In this document: in pieces, positions 1-9,523 of the stretch
Numbering within the stretch: position 1 is the first letter of the stretch
Layout: every line of letters begins with the position of its first letter
NCBI GenBank assembly: GCA_009772895.1
Contig: WOUP01000017.1
Span: 16,737 to 80,736 of the forward strand
DNA: 64,000 nt
Direction of reading: 5' to 3'
Source: Puniceicoccaceae bacterium 5H
GTDB lineage: Bacteria > Verrucomicrobiota > Verrucomicrobiia > Opitutales > Oceanipulchritudinaceae
Translations under genes and position numbers: made by a program
Notes under the pieces: model-generated
What the model was told of the DNA's origin: nothing
Database searches by the model: none
The model's input: only the letters and a program-made list of their open reading frames with translations

Positions 1-1
1 G

Positions 2-2317
2 CTCGATGCGCCGCTGAAGCCGCAAGCCGTGGTGGCCAACTTGCGCCTGGCGCAAACCGCCGACGGGTTGACGCTCAGCGCGCCGCAACCCGTGCAGGCG
101 GTGGCCCAACTGCAGACGGACGGACGCCAGCCGCGCAACCTCACGCTGCGCTTTTCACCCCGGGCTCGCATGGGCCCCACTGCGGGGCAGGCGGGCTGGG
201 ACGACCTGCGCATCACGTTTGACAATACGGACTTGCTCAACGGTCAGGCCGAGATGAGCTGCCAGATGCCGGAAGACGGGCCCATGCAGGCGAAGGTAAG
301 CGTGGCCTATCAGGGCTCGCTGCCGCCGGAGGTGGCCCGCGCGCTCTTGGGGGAAGACGCCTCGCGCCTGCCTTCCGAGATCCGCAGTCAGGGCGAGATT
401 GCCGCCGATTACAGCCCCGAGGCGCTGACGCTGCAGACGCTGGACCTGAATCTCGCCGCCGAGGGCAGTGATTTGCTGACGGTGCGCGCGCCCAAGGCTT
501 TGCGGCTGGACCCGCAGGCGGCCGACTTCGGGCTTTCGCAACTGCAGGGTCAGTTGTTGACCCTGCAGCTCAACGATGTGCCGCTGCAATTGGCCAACGC
601 CTTCCTTGGCGGCGCGAGCGTGACCGGCACGGCGGGCGGGTCGCTCGCCGTCTCGGCGGCTGACGAAAAGGTGCGGGTCGAGGCGGCGCCCCCGCTGCAG
701 CTCACCGGTTTCAGCTATCGCGACCCACAGGAAGGCCCCATGCTGAGCGACCTCAGCGGCAAGCTGGACCTGCTGGCGGTGGTCAGCGCGGAAGACTTTG
801 CCTTCGAGCTGCGCCAGTTGCAGCTCACGAGTCCGGCGGGCGAAATCGTTTCGGGCAGCCTCAAGGCGCAGGGGCCGCTCTCCGCCGACGTGGATACGGA
901 AATGCAGGTGGAGGGTCGTTTCGACCTGTCGTTTGCCAACCTGATGCAGCAACCGCTGGCCGCGGACGCGCCGCAGCCGATCCGTTCGACGACGGGCACG
1001 TTGGAGTTTTCGGGGCAGGCCCAGCCGGCGAAGCACACGGGCAGCTTCTCGGGTTCCTTCCAGGCGGGTACGATCGTGGGCGATGAGTTGCTGGCGCTGA
1101 TCCCGCAGGGCGGCGCGGCGCAACCGGTGGAGCAGGAGCAGCCCCAAGCCGGTCAATCGGGCCCGAGCCCTGAAGTGCCTTCCAGTGAGCCGGACGAGCA
1201 GCCGCTATGGGAAGGGTATACGGGTGAGCTAAGCCTGCGGATCGACCAGTTGATCCAGGGCGAGGCCACGGTGGCGGATGCCCAGGGCGAACTGCGGCTC
1301 GAGCCGTCGCAGGTCGTGCTCGACTTTGGCGCGAAGCAGGAGCAGACGCCCATCAAGCTGAACGCGCGTCTGGCCTTCGATGAGCAGCAACCGCAGTCGC
1401 CTTATCAGCTGTCGGGCTCGGTGGACGTGCAGGATTTCAATCCCGGGCCCTTCCTCACCGCTGCGCAGGGGCAGAGCCAGCCGCCGCTGGAGGGCACGTT
1501 CAATGTGGCAGGTGATATCGCCGGCTCGGCGCCGAATCTGGCGGTGATCGCCGATCGCGTGACGGGTAACTTCAAGATCACGTCGCAAGACGGGGTGGTG
1601 CGTCCGCTGGGCAAATACGACCGCACCCTCTCGCTGACTTCGCGCGGGCTGGGGCTGCTGTCCGGCCTCGCAGGCGGCGATACGGCCAAATACGCGCAAA
1701 AGGCGCAGTCCGTGCTCGACGATGTGCTCAAGGGCCTCTCGGAGGTGAAATACGATAACCTGACCTTCGATATCGCGCGGGACGAGTCGCTGGACTTGCT
1801 GTTCAAGACCATCAACATCGAGGCGCCCAACGTGCACTTTGTGGGGCAGGGCGAGATCGATTACATCGACGGCGAACCGGTCACCGACTGGATCAGCGAC
1901 ATCAAGCTGAGTCTGCGCGGTTCCGGGCCGCTGGTGGAGAATCTGCGGTCGCTCGGTTTCGAGTTCCCGGACCAGGACAGCAAGGGCTACACCGCGATCG
2001 AGAGCTTTGAGCTGACCGGACCGCTCGGGGATCTGCAGTCGACGTTGCAACAGAAGATCTTCGACCATGCGAAGCGGGAGCTGCTCGACGAAGGCGGCAA
2101 CTACCTGCGGCGCCAATTCTCTTCGGAGGATGAATCGCAGGCGGATACAGCGGAGGAGGGCGAAGGCACTGCCGAGGAGACTCAGGGAGACGAAGATGAG
2201 CCCGAAGCGAGCACGGGAGAACGTATCCTGGGAGGCCTCTTGCAGGGTTTGCAGAACCGCCGTGAGCAACGCCAGGCAGATCAGCAAGAGCAGTCGCAGC
2301 AAAGCGATAACCAGTAG
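2..2317 (+). CDS. AsmA-like family protein, 3' part (5' end outside window)
   Basis: The frame is open from the first complete codon of the window, so the gene begins upstream and at least 772 residues are visible. The protein is rich in short alternating beta-strand segments, which is typical of the AsmA/TamB-like class of long periplasmic or envelope-bridging proteins. The segment around 1560-2080 (free-standing 'G.FKITSQDGVVRPL' pattern followed by 'ESFELTGPLGDL') resembles the conserved C-terminal AsmA-like domain. The last 60 residues are a Glu/Gln-rich, probably disordered tail. Family members are thought to act in envelope lipid transport or outer-membrane maintenance. The family call rests on overall pattern, not a sharp motif. 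Confidence 0.6.
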   Translation, partial: LDAPLKPQAVVANLRLAQTADGLTLSAPQPVQAVAQLQTDGRQPRNLTLRFSPRARMGPTAGQAGWDDLRITFDNTDLLNGQAEMSCQMPEDGPMQAKVSVAYQGSLPPEVARALLGEDASRLPSEIRSQGEIAADYSPEALTLQTLDLNLAAEGSDLLTVRAPKALRLDPQAADFGLSQLQGQLLTLQLNDVPLQLANAFLGGASVTGTAGGSLAVSAADEKVRVEAAPPLQLTGFSYRDPQEGPMLSDLSGKLDLLAVVSAEDFAFELRQLQLTSPAGEIVSGSLKAQGPLSADVDTEMQVEGRFDLSFANLMQQPLAADAPQPIRSTTGTLEFSGQAQPAKHTGSFSGSFQAGTIVGDELLALIPQGGAAQPVEQEQPQAGQSGPSPEVPSSEPDEQPLWEGYTGELSLRIDQLIQGEATVADAQGELRLEPSQVVLDFGAKQEQTPIKLNARLAFDEQQPQSPYQLSGSVDVQDFNPGPFLTAAQGQSQPPLEGTFNVAGDIAGSAPNLAVIADRVTGNFKITSQDGVVRPLGKYDRTLSLTSRGLGLLSGLAGGDTAKYAQKAQSVLDDVLKGLSEVKYDNLTFDIARDESLDLLFKTINIEAPNVHFVGQGEIDYIDGEPVTDWISDIKLSLRGSGPLVENLRSLGFEFPDQDSKGYTAIESFELTGPLGDLQSTLQQKIFDHAKRELLDEGGNYLRRQFSSEDESQADTAEEGEGTAEETQGDEDEPEASTGERILGGLLQGLQNRREQRQADQQEQSQQSDNQ

Positions 2318-2369
2318 AAAGATTAGGCCCCAAGGTTGCGCGAACCAAGGGGTTGAAGCACTTTCCCTT

Positions 2370-2915
2370 ATGCACAAGACCTACGGTTCATTCATCGATT
2401 CCTTGATTGAGTATGCCCAGCCTGCGCCGCTGGGCCCGGGCAAGCCCTACGATCATGAAACGGTCAAGCTGGGCGATTTGACGGTAGATGAACTGTTCCG
2501 GGAGCACGAGGTGCAGGACAAGGAATGGGCGGATCTTTGTCTCGCCGGCCTCCTGATGCGCTACAACCACATCGAGGCGGCCCACGGGCTGACTCAGGGC
2601 GCGGATGGCAATGCGAGCGCCGCGCTCTGGCATGCGATCATGCACCGCCGCGAGCCGGATGCGGGCAACGCCAAATACTGGCTGCAGCAGGTGGGGGAGC
2701 ATCCCATCTATCCGTCGCTGCTCGAAGAGGCGAAGAGTTCGAGCCATCACGGACCTTTCCATGAATGGGAGACGTGGCAGCCGGGCCTGTTTGTGGACAT
2801 TTGCGACGAAAACCGGGGCAGCGACAGCGATTACGAGGACGCCTGCATTGAGGTGCAGGATGCCGAGTGGCGCTTGCTGTTCGACTACTGTTTCGGTCAG
2901 GCGACGGGGGCGTAA
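2370..2915 (+). CDS. Conserved hypothetical protein with HAIMHRRE...NAKYW motif
   Basis: A 181-residue cytosolic protein. The first in-frame ATG after the stop of the preceding gene gives this start; the same frame is open further upstream but overlaps the AsmA-like gene. Residues about 86-112 carry 'LWHAIMHRREPDAGNAKYW', a stretch I recognise from conserved hypothetical proteins of bacteria and some eukaryotes that have no assigned function. No signal peptide or membrane segment is visible. It lies 52 bases after the AsmA-like gene and 55 bases before the Xer recombinase gene, so it may be part of one transcript. No good Shine-Dalgarno sequence is seen. Confidence 0.75.
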   Translation: MHKTYGSFIDSLIEYAQPAPLGPGKPYDHETVKLGDLTVDELFREHEVQDKEWADLCLAGLLMRYNHIEAAHGLTQGADGNASAALWHAIMHRREPDAGNAKYWLQQVGEHPIYPSLLEEAKSSSHHGPFHEWETWQPGLFVDICDENRGSDSDYEDACIEVQDAEWRLLFDYCFGQATGA

Positions 2916-2970
2916 CGCCTTTTATGTCACCGGGCTTGCCTGTGAGTGGGGAGGCGCGTAGAACGGTGGG

Positions 2971-3930
2971 GTGATCAAGCGCGCACCTCGCGAGACGACT
3001 TTGGCGACCTTGCCCGCAGGCCTGAGCGAACCGCTGGAGGCCTACCTGTTTCATCTGGAGCTGGAGAAGGGCTACTCCATGGCCACGATCAACGGCTACG
3101 AGGTAGACTTGGTGCAGTTTTGCCGCTGGGCGGTGCGCAAGCACAAGATCACCGACTGGCGAGGGCCGCAGGAAGAGCACCTCTCCTCGTGGATGCAGGA
3201 GCTGACCCGGGATGAGGAGCTGGCGCCGTCGACTATCGCGCGCAAGCTGACGGCGGTGCGCATGATGGCACGCTACCTGGTGAAGGAAGGCATTCGCCCA
3301 GACGACTTCAGCGAGTTGCTGACCGGACCGCGCCTGATCCAGAGCCTGCCCGATACCTTGACGCCCGAGGAGGTAGACCGCCTGCTGAACGCGCCTTCTC
3401 GCGAAAGTGCGCAGGGCAAGCGGGACCGGGCGTGGCTGGAGCTGTTTTACTCCAGCGGCCTGCGGGTCTCCGAGCTGTGCAGCCTGAAGCTGCTCGACTT
3501 GAATCTGGACGACCACTTCGTGCGCGTGGTGGCGGGCAAGCGTAACAAGGACCGCGTCGTGCCCGTCGGCAAGATGGCGGTCGAAGCGCTCGAGCGTTAC
3601 ATCCGCATCGCACGACCGCAGTTTGTGAAGCCACACTCCGACGGCACGGTCTTTCTGAGCACGCGCGGGCTGCCGATCTCACGCAAGACGATCTGGTACC
3701 TGATCAAGCTGTACGCAAAACAGGCGGGCATCGAAAAACCGGTCAAGCCCCACCTCTTGCGCCACTCCTTTGCCACGCACCTGCTCAGCAATGGGGCGGA
3801 CCTGCGCGCCATCCAGGAAATGCTGGGGCACGCGGATATCACTACGACCGAGATCTACACCAAGGTCGAGCCCGAGCACCTTATTGCGGCCCACCGGAAG
3901 GCCCATCCGCGGCAGAAGCTGACCCGCTGA
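2971..3930 (+). CDS. xerD: Site-specific tyrosine recombinase XerD-like
   Basis: A 319-residue tyrosine recombinase, expected to resolve chromosome dimers at dif with its partner XerC. Residues about 20-105 form the SAM-like core-binding domain, and about 125-310 the catalytic domain. All active-site residues are present: Arg165 (SGLRVSEL), Lys190, His261 and Arg264 (HLLRH), His287 (LGHADI) and the nucleophile Tyr296 (TTTEIYTKV). The wording of the C-terminal motifs is closer to XerD than XerC, but the two are hard to separate by eye. The start is a GTG just after a G-rich stretch. Its last 50 bases overlap the convergent RloB-like gene. No second recombinase or dif-like site was identified in the window. 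Confidence 0.9.
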   Translation: MIKRAPRETTLATLPAGLSEPLEAYLFHLELEKGYSMATINGYEVDLVQFCRWAVRKHKITDWRGPQEEHLSSWMQELTRDEELAPSTIARKLTAVRMMARYLVKEGIRPDDFSELLTGPRLIQSLPDTLTPEEVDRLLNAPSRESAQGKRDRAWLELFYSSGLRVSELCSLKLLDLNLDDHFVRVVAGKRNKDRVVPVGKMAVEALERYIRIARPQFVKPHSDGTVFLSTRGLPISRKTIWYLIKLYAKQAGIEKPVKPHLLRHSFATHLLSNGADLRAIQEMLGHADITTTEIYTKVEPEHLIAAHRKAHPRQKLTR

Positions 3931-4492
3931 AGAGCACCAGGCGCTCGACCAGCGCGTCGACCGTGCAGAGCGGGCGCGCCTTCATCAGCCGTCCGGCGGT
4001 CGAAAGATTGCCGGCCTCCTGACGCAAGCGGCGGGAACGGTCCACGGCTTCGAGCCAGCGACCGCTGTCGATCAGGCGCTTGAGCGGCAGCTGGCTTTTG
4101 CGGTAGGGCTGCTGCCAGAATTGCTCCAGCCGCGCGATGATCGCGTCGGGCTTGGCGAGCGCGCGCGGGTCTTCCATTTCGTGCAGGAGCAGCCAGTATT
4201 CGAAGCACGGGTTGGAGAGCGCGAGCAGCGGCTGGCCCTTCTCCAGGGCCTGGGCGATGACCTTGCTCAGGCGGCGGGTGCGCACGGCATCCCCGGCATG
4301 TGGCTCCACGTCCATCACCAGCCAGGTTTCAGGCGCGTCACCCTGATACACGGCCGCGTGCAGGCGCTGCGGGTCGGGCGACTCCGTGCAATCCACCGCG
4401 ACGTGCTGCGTCAGGCCCAGATAAGCCACGAGCGCCCGAAAATACTGGGGCTCGGTAGCCTGACCTTCGCAGAGGATGCGCAGGTGCGTCAT
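3881..4492 (-). CDS. RloB-like protein without an RloA partner
   Basis: A 203-residue protein with the two hallmarks of the RloB family: an N-terminal 'CEGQATEPQYF' (EGxxTExxYF) acidic motif, and near residue 95 'LSNPCFEYWLLLHE'. RloB proteins are usually encoded next to the ATPase RloA near restriction-modification loci and are suspected to be defence nucleases of a TOPRIM-like kind. No ATPase or restriction gene is nearby here. The ATG at 4492 is preferred over a GTG three codons upstream. The 3' end overlaps the recombinase gene by 50 bases tail to tail. The gene lies beside a degraded gene and an AT-rich patch, suggesting an acquired or decaying island. Confidence 0.7.
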   Translation of the reverse strand: MTHLRILCEGQATEPQYFRALVAYLGLTQHVAVDCTESPDPQRLHAAVYQGDAPETWLVMDVEPHAGDAVRTRRLSKVIAQALEKGQPLLALSNPCFEYWLLLHEMEDPRALAKPDAIIARLEQFWQQPYRKSQLPLKRLIDSGRWLEAVDRSRRLRQEAGNLSTAGRLMKARPLCTVDALVERLVLFSGSASAADGPSGGPQ

Positions 4493-4512
4493 GGGGCGCA
4501 CATTACAGGCGT

Positions 4513-4960
4513 CTAGCTAAACTGCCAGTGGAATCCGTCTTCGGCTTTGGTAACGCGGCCGACCGAGCTCTCCGCAAAGTGCGAGCTAAAGAAGGGCAGG
4601 GCCTGGGCGGCGGCCAGCTCAAGCATCTGGCGCCGGCTGGTGCATCAGGTCTCCAGAGAACAGGCGCAGCTGAAAGGGAGTGTCGCGCATGTCGAATGCA
4701 GCGACGGGCCGTGGCTTGTGATTTCCGATGCCGGTATCAATCAAGATGATGCGCTCCAGAGTTTTGAGCGCCCAGGTATGCACACTAATGACGATATGTT
4801 GGGGTGAAATTCCCTCAGTATCATCCGGGCTGTTCACCTTGGAAACTTGGGCTTCTGGAAAAAGTTTTGCCGCCTCAAAAGTGACGGTCTGCTCTTGCAC
4901 CCGAAAAAGCTGGGCCGCACCCACAGAATGACCTAGGGTGTTTTGTATTTTAGAACCCAT
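4513..4960 (-). pseudogene. Remnant of an MBL-fold metallo-hydrolase gene
   Basis: From 4960 an open frame encodes about 113 residues resembling the start of an MBL-fold hydrolase ('VHTWALKTLERIILIDTGIGNHKPRP' region, then 'FSGDLMHQPAPDA' and a stop). Immediately after, in a different frame, about 40 codons down to the stop at 4513 read like the normal C-terminus ('RRQMLELAAAQALPFFSSHF...GFHWQF'). The metal-binding HxHxDH region that should lie between is missing. The simplest reading is an internal deletion of roughly 100 or more codons plus a frameshift. The coding part is AT-richer at its 5' end than its neighbours. Confidence 0.65.
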
Positions 4961-5158
4961 TATATATCAACATGCTATGAGCGTTTTTCTCCGCAAGACG
5001 AACGGGTGATTTATATATCCTCAGGTAAGGTATTGTAATTTGCAATATTAGTAAAACTATCTTTACCGAAAAACCATGATTAAGAACACTAATGAAAAGA
5101 CTTGCTTTCGATTAGGAGGGCACCTAGTTTTGCGTCGAATTCAGCGAGGAACGCTCAA
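4961..5158. other. AT-rich intergenic region upstream of the NrdG-type activase
   Basis: About 200 bases, clearly lower in GC than the rest of the window. It contains an imperfect stem-loop around 5023-5071, with arms GGTAAGG and CTTTACC, and inside it a small inverted repeat TATTG/CAATA. I see no gene. It probably holds the promoter of the following radical-SAM gene. No match to an FNR or NrdR box was convincing. Confidence 0.4.
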
Positions 5159-5935
5159 ATGCAAATCGGTGGCTTAGACAAAACATCCTTGATCGATTAC
5201 CCCGGCAAAATTGCCGCGGTGGTCTTCGCTCAGGGCTGTAACTGGCGCTGCCCCTTCTGCCACAACCCTGAGCTGGTGATGCCTCGGTGCTACCAGAAAC
5301 CCATCCCGGAAGAGACGGTCATGGAGTTTCTGCAGAACCGGACGCAGCAGCTCGACGCCGTGGTCATCAGTGGAGGGGAGCCGACCTTGCAGTCCGACCT
5401 CCCGGGGTTTGCGGCCGCGATCAAGGATCTGGGTTACCTCGTCAAGCTGGATACCAACGGCACCAACCCCGAAATGCTGCGGGTGTTGCTGAGCGAGGGC
5501 CTGGTCGACTACGTGGCGATGGATTTAAAGGGCCCGTTGGCAAATTACCAGCAGCTGGCGGGAGCCCGCGTGGATGCCGATGCCCTGCGCACGAGCATCT
5601 GGATGATCAAGAACAGTGGGCTCGACCACGAGTTTCGCACCACGGTGGTGCCCGGCCTCCACACCCTGCGGGAGCTGAAGGCCATGGGCGAACTGGTGCG
5701 CGGCGCCCAGCGCTATGCGCTACAGGACTTTGTGAGCGACTTTTGCCTGCGTGAATCCCTGCGCGGCCGACCGGCGTTCCCGCTCAAGACTTTGAACAAA
5801 CTGCGCCCCTTTATGGAGCGGCGTGTGAAGATCTTTGAAATCCGCAGCAACGAAGATGCGGTGCCGATGCCCAACGGGCGTGGCACACCGCTCGACGAGC
5901 TGGAGGACGACGGAGACGAAGACCTTTTTGAGTAG
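5159..5935 (+). CDS. nrdG: Anaerobic ribonucleotide reductase activating protein (radical SAM)
   Basis: A 258-residue radical-SAM protein. Residues 27-34 hold the CxxxCxxC cluster motif (C27, C31, C34 in GCNWRCPFC), and 'VISGGEPTLQ' is the usual glycine-rich SAM-binding strand. The N-terminus, MQIGGLDKTSLIDYPGKI, is typical of the NrdG2 subgroup, which installs the glycyl radical on class III ribonucleotide reductase. The ATG at 5159 follows a GCGAGGA sequence at good spacing. The frame is open upstream (an ATG-like start at 5102), but those 19 residues do not fit the family. No nrdD is in the window, so the target enzyme is encoded elsewhere. The tail is acidic (DELEDDGDEDLFE). Confidence 0.85.
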   Translation: MQIGGLDKTSLIDYPGKIAAVVFAQGCNWRCPFCHNPELVMPRCYQKPIPEETVMEFLQNRTQQLDAVVISGGEPTLQSDLPGFAAAIKDLGYLVKLDTNGTNPEMLRVLLSEGLVDYVAMDLKGPLANYQQLAGARVDADALRTSIWMIKNSGLDHEFRTTVVPGLHTLRELKAMGELVRGAQRYALQDFVSDFCLRESLRGRPAFPLKTLNKLRPFMERRVKIFEIRSNEDAVPMPNGRGTPLDELEDDGDEDLFE

Positions 5936-5989
5936 TAGCGAAAATAGGCGTCGTCGCGGCTTTGTCGCGAGGCGCCAAGGTGAGACATT

Positions 5990-6040
5990 AGAGAGACGAC
6001 ATACAGAGTAAGACCAAGAGAGACGACCAATAAGAGAGAC
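5990..6040 (+). repeat. Three short AGAGAGAC direct repeats
   Basis: The 11-mer AGAGAGACGAC occurs at 5990-6000 and 6017-6027, and its first eight bases recur at 6033-6040, in an otherwise purine-rich stretch between nrdG and the terminator. Function unknown. Confidence 0.5.
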
Positions 6041-6057
6041 AATACAGGTGATCGCAA

Positions 6058-6088
6058 AGCCCCCGGAGGTGAGACCGGGGGCTTTTTA
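6058..6088 (+). terminator. Intrinsic terminator between nrdG and the DUF5069 gene
   Basis: A 9-bp perfect stem AGCCCCCGG/CCGGGGGCT with an 8-base loop, followed by TTTTT. It terminates nrdG. The opposite strand has only a short T-run, so it may also help stop the convergent DUF5069 gene, less efficiently. Confidence 0.9.
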
Positions 6089-6102
6089 TTGTCTGCAAAA
6101 GT

Positions 6103-6558
6103 CTAGATGCGGTGCTCTTCGATGTCGTAGACGTCGAACCAGTAGTTGACGATGCGGTTGCGCGGCACGACTTCGTCGATGTAGCCCTCCAGGAAGACCT
6201 GCAGCTTCATCGGCATGTCGACCGGTCGCATGTAGCGCAGCTTGTTGTTCCAGGCGATGATCGCTTCGTCTTCGCTCTGACTGGCGTGCTGCTTGATCCA
6301 GGCCGCTACCTCCTCGTCCGTCGCACCTGTGGCCACGAAGTCCTTGAAGGCGTCACCGTCGATACCGGCAAACTCGAAGAACTGCTGGTCGAGCGGGCAG
6401 TTGAAGTGATATTCGCCGGCGGTTCCGGCCAGCACGGCGCGACACTTGTCCAGCGCGCGCCCGGCGACGACGTAGCCAGCGAGCTTGGCGCGTGGGGAGC
6501 GCGGAAAGTCTTGCGTGAGATCCTTGGCGAGGAGCTTTAGTTTGTCGGAGACGTCCAT
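6103..6558 (-). CDS. DUF5069 domain-containing protein
   Basis: A 151-residue soluble protein. The pattern 'DLTQDFPRSPRAKLAGYVVAGRALDKCRAVLAGTAGEY.FNCPLDQQFFEF.GID' is the signature of DUF5069, a family seen mostly in Verrucomicrobia and Planctomycetes. The function is unknown. It is a single-gene unit, convergent with nrdG through a shared terminator region and lying downstream of the ilvB terminator. Its ATG lies 134 bases after the end of ilvB. Confidence 0.85.
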   Translation of the reverse strand: MDVSDKLKLLAKDLTQDFPRSPRAKLAGYVVAGRALDKCRAVLAGTAGEYHFNCPLDQQFFEFAGIDGDAFKDFVATGATDEEVAAWIKQHASQSEDEAIIAWNNKLRYMRPVDMPMKLQVFLEGYIDEVVPRNRIVNYWFDVYDIEEHRI

Positions 6559-6631
6559 AGACTGAACAGACTAGTCTAGTCGCCTCCCGGCGCAAGTGAC
6601 GGGCGTGAAAAGCTGTGCGGCAAAGCCCAAA

Positions 6632-6661
6632 GAAAAAGGAGACCGGTATCGGGCCTCCTTT
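6632..6661 (-). terminator. Intrinsic terminator of ilvB
   Basis: Read on the minus strand, AAAGGAG, a 13-base loop, CTCCTTT and then a T-rich run lie directly beyond the ilvB stop codon. Confidence 0.75.
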
Positions 6662-6692
6662 GGGGGAAAGGGAACAGGAAGGGGTATGCCGC

Positions 6693-8504
6693 CTAGTGCT
6701 TGTTGGGGCTCTTGATGAGCATTTCCTTGGCGGAAGCGCCGGCAGGGATGAAGGGCATGACGTGCTCGGTGTAGGGCACCACGACGTCGAGCAGGAAGGG
6801 GCCTTCATGGGCGACCATCTCTTCGATGGCTTCGCGCAGCTCTTCCTTTTTCCAGACGCGGCGGCAGGTGACGCCGAAGCCTTCACAGATTTTGGGCCAG
6901 TTGGGATAGAGCGCATCGACGTTTTCGGGCCCGCCGAGGTTGTCCGGGTGGCCGAGCACCGTCTGGGCGCGCACGCCGTCGTAGAGCACGTCTTCCCACT
7001 GCACGACCATGCCGAGGTGCTGGTTGTTGAGCAGCATGACCTTGACGGGGATCTTTTCCATCACGGCGGTCGCGAGCTCCTGCACGTTCATCATGAACGA
7101 GCCGTCGCCGTCGATATCGACCACCACGCGGTCCGGGCAGGCGACCTTGGCGCCCAGTGCGGCGGGCAAGCCGAAGCCCATCGTGCCGAGGCCGAGCGAG
7201 CTGAGGAAGCTGCGCGGCTGATTGAACTGGTAGAACTGGGCCGACCACATCTGGTGCTGGCCCACGCCGGTCGTGATGATGGCCTCACCTTCGGTCACCT
7301 CGTAGAGCGTGCGGATCGCGTGCTGCGGGATGATGTGCGGGCTGTCCTCGTATTCGAAGGGATATTGCTCGCGCCAGCCGTAGACCTTTTCGTTCCAGGG
7401 CGCGATATCGGGCTTTTGGTAGCCGCGCTCGCGCAGGAGGGCGTTCAGGCGGCTCAAGGCGTACTTCACATCGCTGTGGATCGGGTAGTCGACCACCTTG
7501 TTTTTGTGATGCTCGCTCTTGTCGACGTCGATGTGGACGATCTTGGCGTCGGGGGCAAATTTGGAGATGACGCCGGTGATGCGGTCGTCGAAGCGGGCGC
7601 CGAGGGTCACGAGCAGGGTGCTTTCGCACACGGCCCAGTTACCGGCGACACCGCCGTGCATGCCAAACCAGCGCAGCGCCTGCGGGTGGTTTTCCGGGAA
7701 GCCGCCAAGGCCCATCAGGGTGGTAGCGACGGGGAACCCGGTGAGGTTGGCGAATTCGGTCAGCTCTTCCTGGGCATCGGCACTGATGATGCCGCCGCCG
7801 GTGTAGATCACGGGGCGCTCGGCCTTTTCCAGCTCGGGGATGATGGCGAGCAGGTCTTCATCGCTGCACTTCACCTCGGGCTGATAGCCGCTGATGTCCA
7901 TCGGCGCATTCAGGGCGTCGATCAGCTCCTGACCGCTGAGGGTCGTCTGCTGTACGTCCTTGGCGATGTCGATCCACACGGGGCCGGGGCGACCGGTGGT
8001 GGCGATGTGATAGGCCTCCTTGATCACGCGCGGGATGTCGCGGATGTTGAGGATCAGGTAGCTGTGCTTGACCACCGGCAGCGACATGCCGAAGACGTCC
8101 GTCTCCTGAAACGCGCTCTTGCCGATGAGGGCCTGGTTGACCTGCCCGGTGACAGCGATCAGCGGAATGGAGTCCATCAACGCATCGGCCACGCAGGTGA
8201 CGAGGTTGGTGGCGCCGGGGCCGCTGGTGGCCATGCAGACACCGGGCTTGCCGGTGGCGCGGGCGTAGCCGTGGGCCATGAAGCCGCAGCCCTGCTCGAA
8301 GCGGGGTAAAATGGTGCGGACCTTGCCGGAGCGCGTCAGGCTCTGGTGGATTTCCATCGAGGCGCCACCCGGGTAGCCGAACACGTATTCGCAGCCCGCG
8401 AGCTCGAGGCAGTAAACGATCAGGTCGGCCCCTCGCATCGAGGTGGGAATTTCAGTCGGGTTCACAGTGGGGGTGGAAGCTGCGGCAAGCGTGTCAGAAG
8501 TCAT
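6693..8504 (-). CDS. ilvB: Acetolactate synthase, large (catalytic) subunit
   Basis: A 603-residue thiamine-diphosphate enzyme for the first common step of branched-chain amino acid synthesis. The TPP-binding N-terminal domain has the '[14 protein letters not shown]' motif, including the region of the catalytic Glu. The central FAD-binding and C-terminal pyrimidine domains are complete, with '[21 protein letters not shown]...[15 protein letters not shown]', the GDG...NN cofactor motif. The ATG at 8504 is chosen because the 22 upstream residues start with TTG and look unlike the family; about 20 low-complexity residues remain before the domain begins at [12 protein letters not shown]. No ilvN regulatory subunit or ilvC is adjacent, which is unusual, since ilvB is commonly followed by them. 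Confidence 0.93.
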   Translation of the reverse strand: MTSDTLAAASTPTVNPTEIPTSMRGADLIVYCLELAGCEYVFGYPGGASMEIHQSLTRSGKVRTILPRFEQGCGFMAHGYARATGKPGVCMATSGPGATNLVTCVADALMDSIPLIAVTGQVNQALIGKSAFQETDVFGMSLPVVKHSYLILNIRDIPRVIKEAYHIATTGRPGPVWIDIAKDVQQTTLSGQELIDALNAPMDISGYQPEVKCSDEDLLAIIPELEKAERPVIYTGGGIISADAQEELTEFANLTGFPVATTLMGLGGFPENHPQALRWFGMHGGVAGNWAVCESTLLVTLGARFDDRITGVISKFAPDAKIVHIDVDKSEHHKNKVVDYPIHSDVKYALSRLNALLRERGYQKPDIAPWNEKVYGWREQYPFEYEDSPHIIPQHAIRTLYEVTEGEAIITTGVGQHQMWSAQFYQFNQPRSFLSSLGLGTMGFGLPAALGAKVACPDRVVVDIDGDGSFMMNVQELATAVMEKIPVKVMLLNNQHLGMVVQWEDVLYDGVRAQTVLGHPDNLGGPENVDALYPNWPKICEGFGVTCRRVWKKEELREAIEEMVAHEGPFLLDVVVPYTEHVMPFIPAGASAKEMLIKSPNKH

Positions 8505-8672
8505 CGGTTGAGCCGTGGTCGCTAGTTGGTCAGAATACGCCACTCTTGAGGCATTCCCGGATGCTGGCAAGGGCAGAGTCGGTTGGGCCGTGTGTTTCGC
8601 GAGTGGCAGGGCTTGGTCAAACCCGCCCGCAAATCTTTTGCCTTTTCGGGGTAAAGGGGGTTCAGTGATGGG

Positions 8673-9476
8673 ATGCGCATCCTTTTTTTAGGGGACATCG
8701 TCGGCAAGCCGGGCCGTGAGGCGGTCAAGAGTATCCTGCCGGGGCTGCGGGCCCAATATGGGGCGGATATCGTGATCGCCAACGGAGAGAACTCGGCGGC
8801 CGGTGCGGGAATCAATGCCCAGATCGCGCGCGACCTGCATGAGCATGGGGTCGACGGCATCACGTTGGGCGACCACTGCTGGGACCAGCGCGGGTTCGAG
8901 AACGACATCGGCGGGCTCGACTACGTATGTCGTCCGGGCAATCTGCCGAAGATCTGCCCGGGGCGCGAGCACCTGATCGTGGAAAAGGACGGCTTCCGGT
9001 TCGGCGTCTTCACCGTGCTCGGCTCGCAGTTCATGAAGATCAGCAGCGACAACGGCTTTGCCTATGCCGATCAGAAGCTGCTGGAGCTGCGCGAACAGTG
9101 CGATGCGGTGATGGTCGAGATCCACGCGGAGGCGACCTCGGAGAAGATCGCGATGGGCTGGTTTCTCGATGGTCGGGTGGCGCTGGTGGTGGGCACGCAC
9201 ACGCACGTTCCCACGGCCGACTATCGGGTGTTGCCGCGCGGTACCGCCTATATCTCTGATGCCGGCATGAGCGGGCCCTACGAGAGCGTGCTGGGGCGCG
9301 AAATCCCGCCGGTCATCGCCCGTTTCGTCGACGGCATGCCGCGGCGTTTCGGCATCGCGGAGGGCGACGTACGGATTTGCGGCTGCATCGTGGACATCGA
9401 CCGCAAGAGCGGGCTGGCGACCAAGATCGACCGGCTCGAGATCGCGGCCTCCACCATGTCGCTGCTGCAGGACTGA
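8673..9476 (+). CDS. YmdB-type metallophosphoesterase
   Basis: A 267-residue calcineurin-like metallophosphoesterase of the YmdB/TIGR00282 family, which hydrolyses 2',3'-cyclic nucleotides in characterised members. The metal-binding residues are visible: [15 protein letters not shown] at the N-terminus (Asp8), '[10 protein letters not shown]' (Asn/Glu), 'LGDHCWDQ', '[11 protein letters not shown]' and '[11 protein letters not shown]'. The length matches the family. The ATG at 8673 follows a GGGGGTTCAGTG stretch, and it is transcribed divergently from ilvB. It is 47 bases from the following SDR gene on the same strand. Confidence 0.88.
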   Translation: MRILFLGDIVGKPGREAVKSILPGLRAQYGADIVIANGENSAAGAGINAQIARDLHEHGVDGITLGDHCWDQRGFENDIGGLDYVCRPGNLPKICPGREHLIVEKDGFRFGVFTVLGSQFMKISSDNGFAYADQKLLELREQCDAVMVEIHAEATSEKIAMGWFLDGRVALVVGTHTHVPTADYRVLPRGTAYISDAGMSGPYESVLGREIPPVIARFVDGMPRRFGIAEGDVRICGCIVDIDRKSGLATKIDRLEIAASTMSLLQD

Positions 9477-9523
9477 GTCGCGCGCCGTTTTGCACCAACG
9501 GGCCTCCCGGTGTAATTTAGGTC

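Noticed and set aside
5023..5071. Stem-loop upstream of nrdG as an NrdR box, FNR site or riboswitch
   Set aside because: The sequence does not match the known consensus of any of these; only an imperfect stem is visible.
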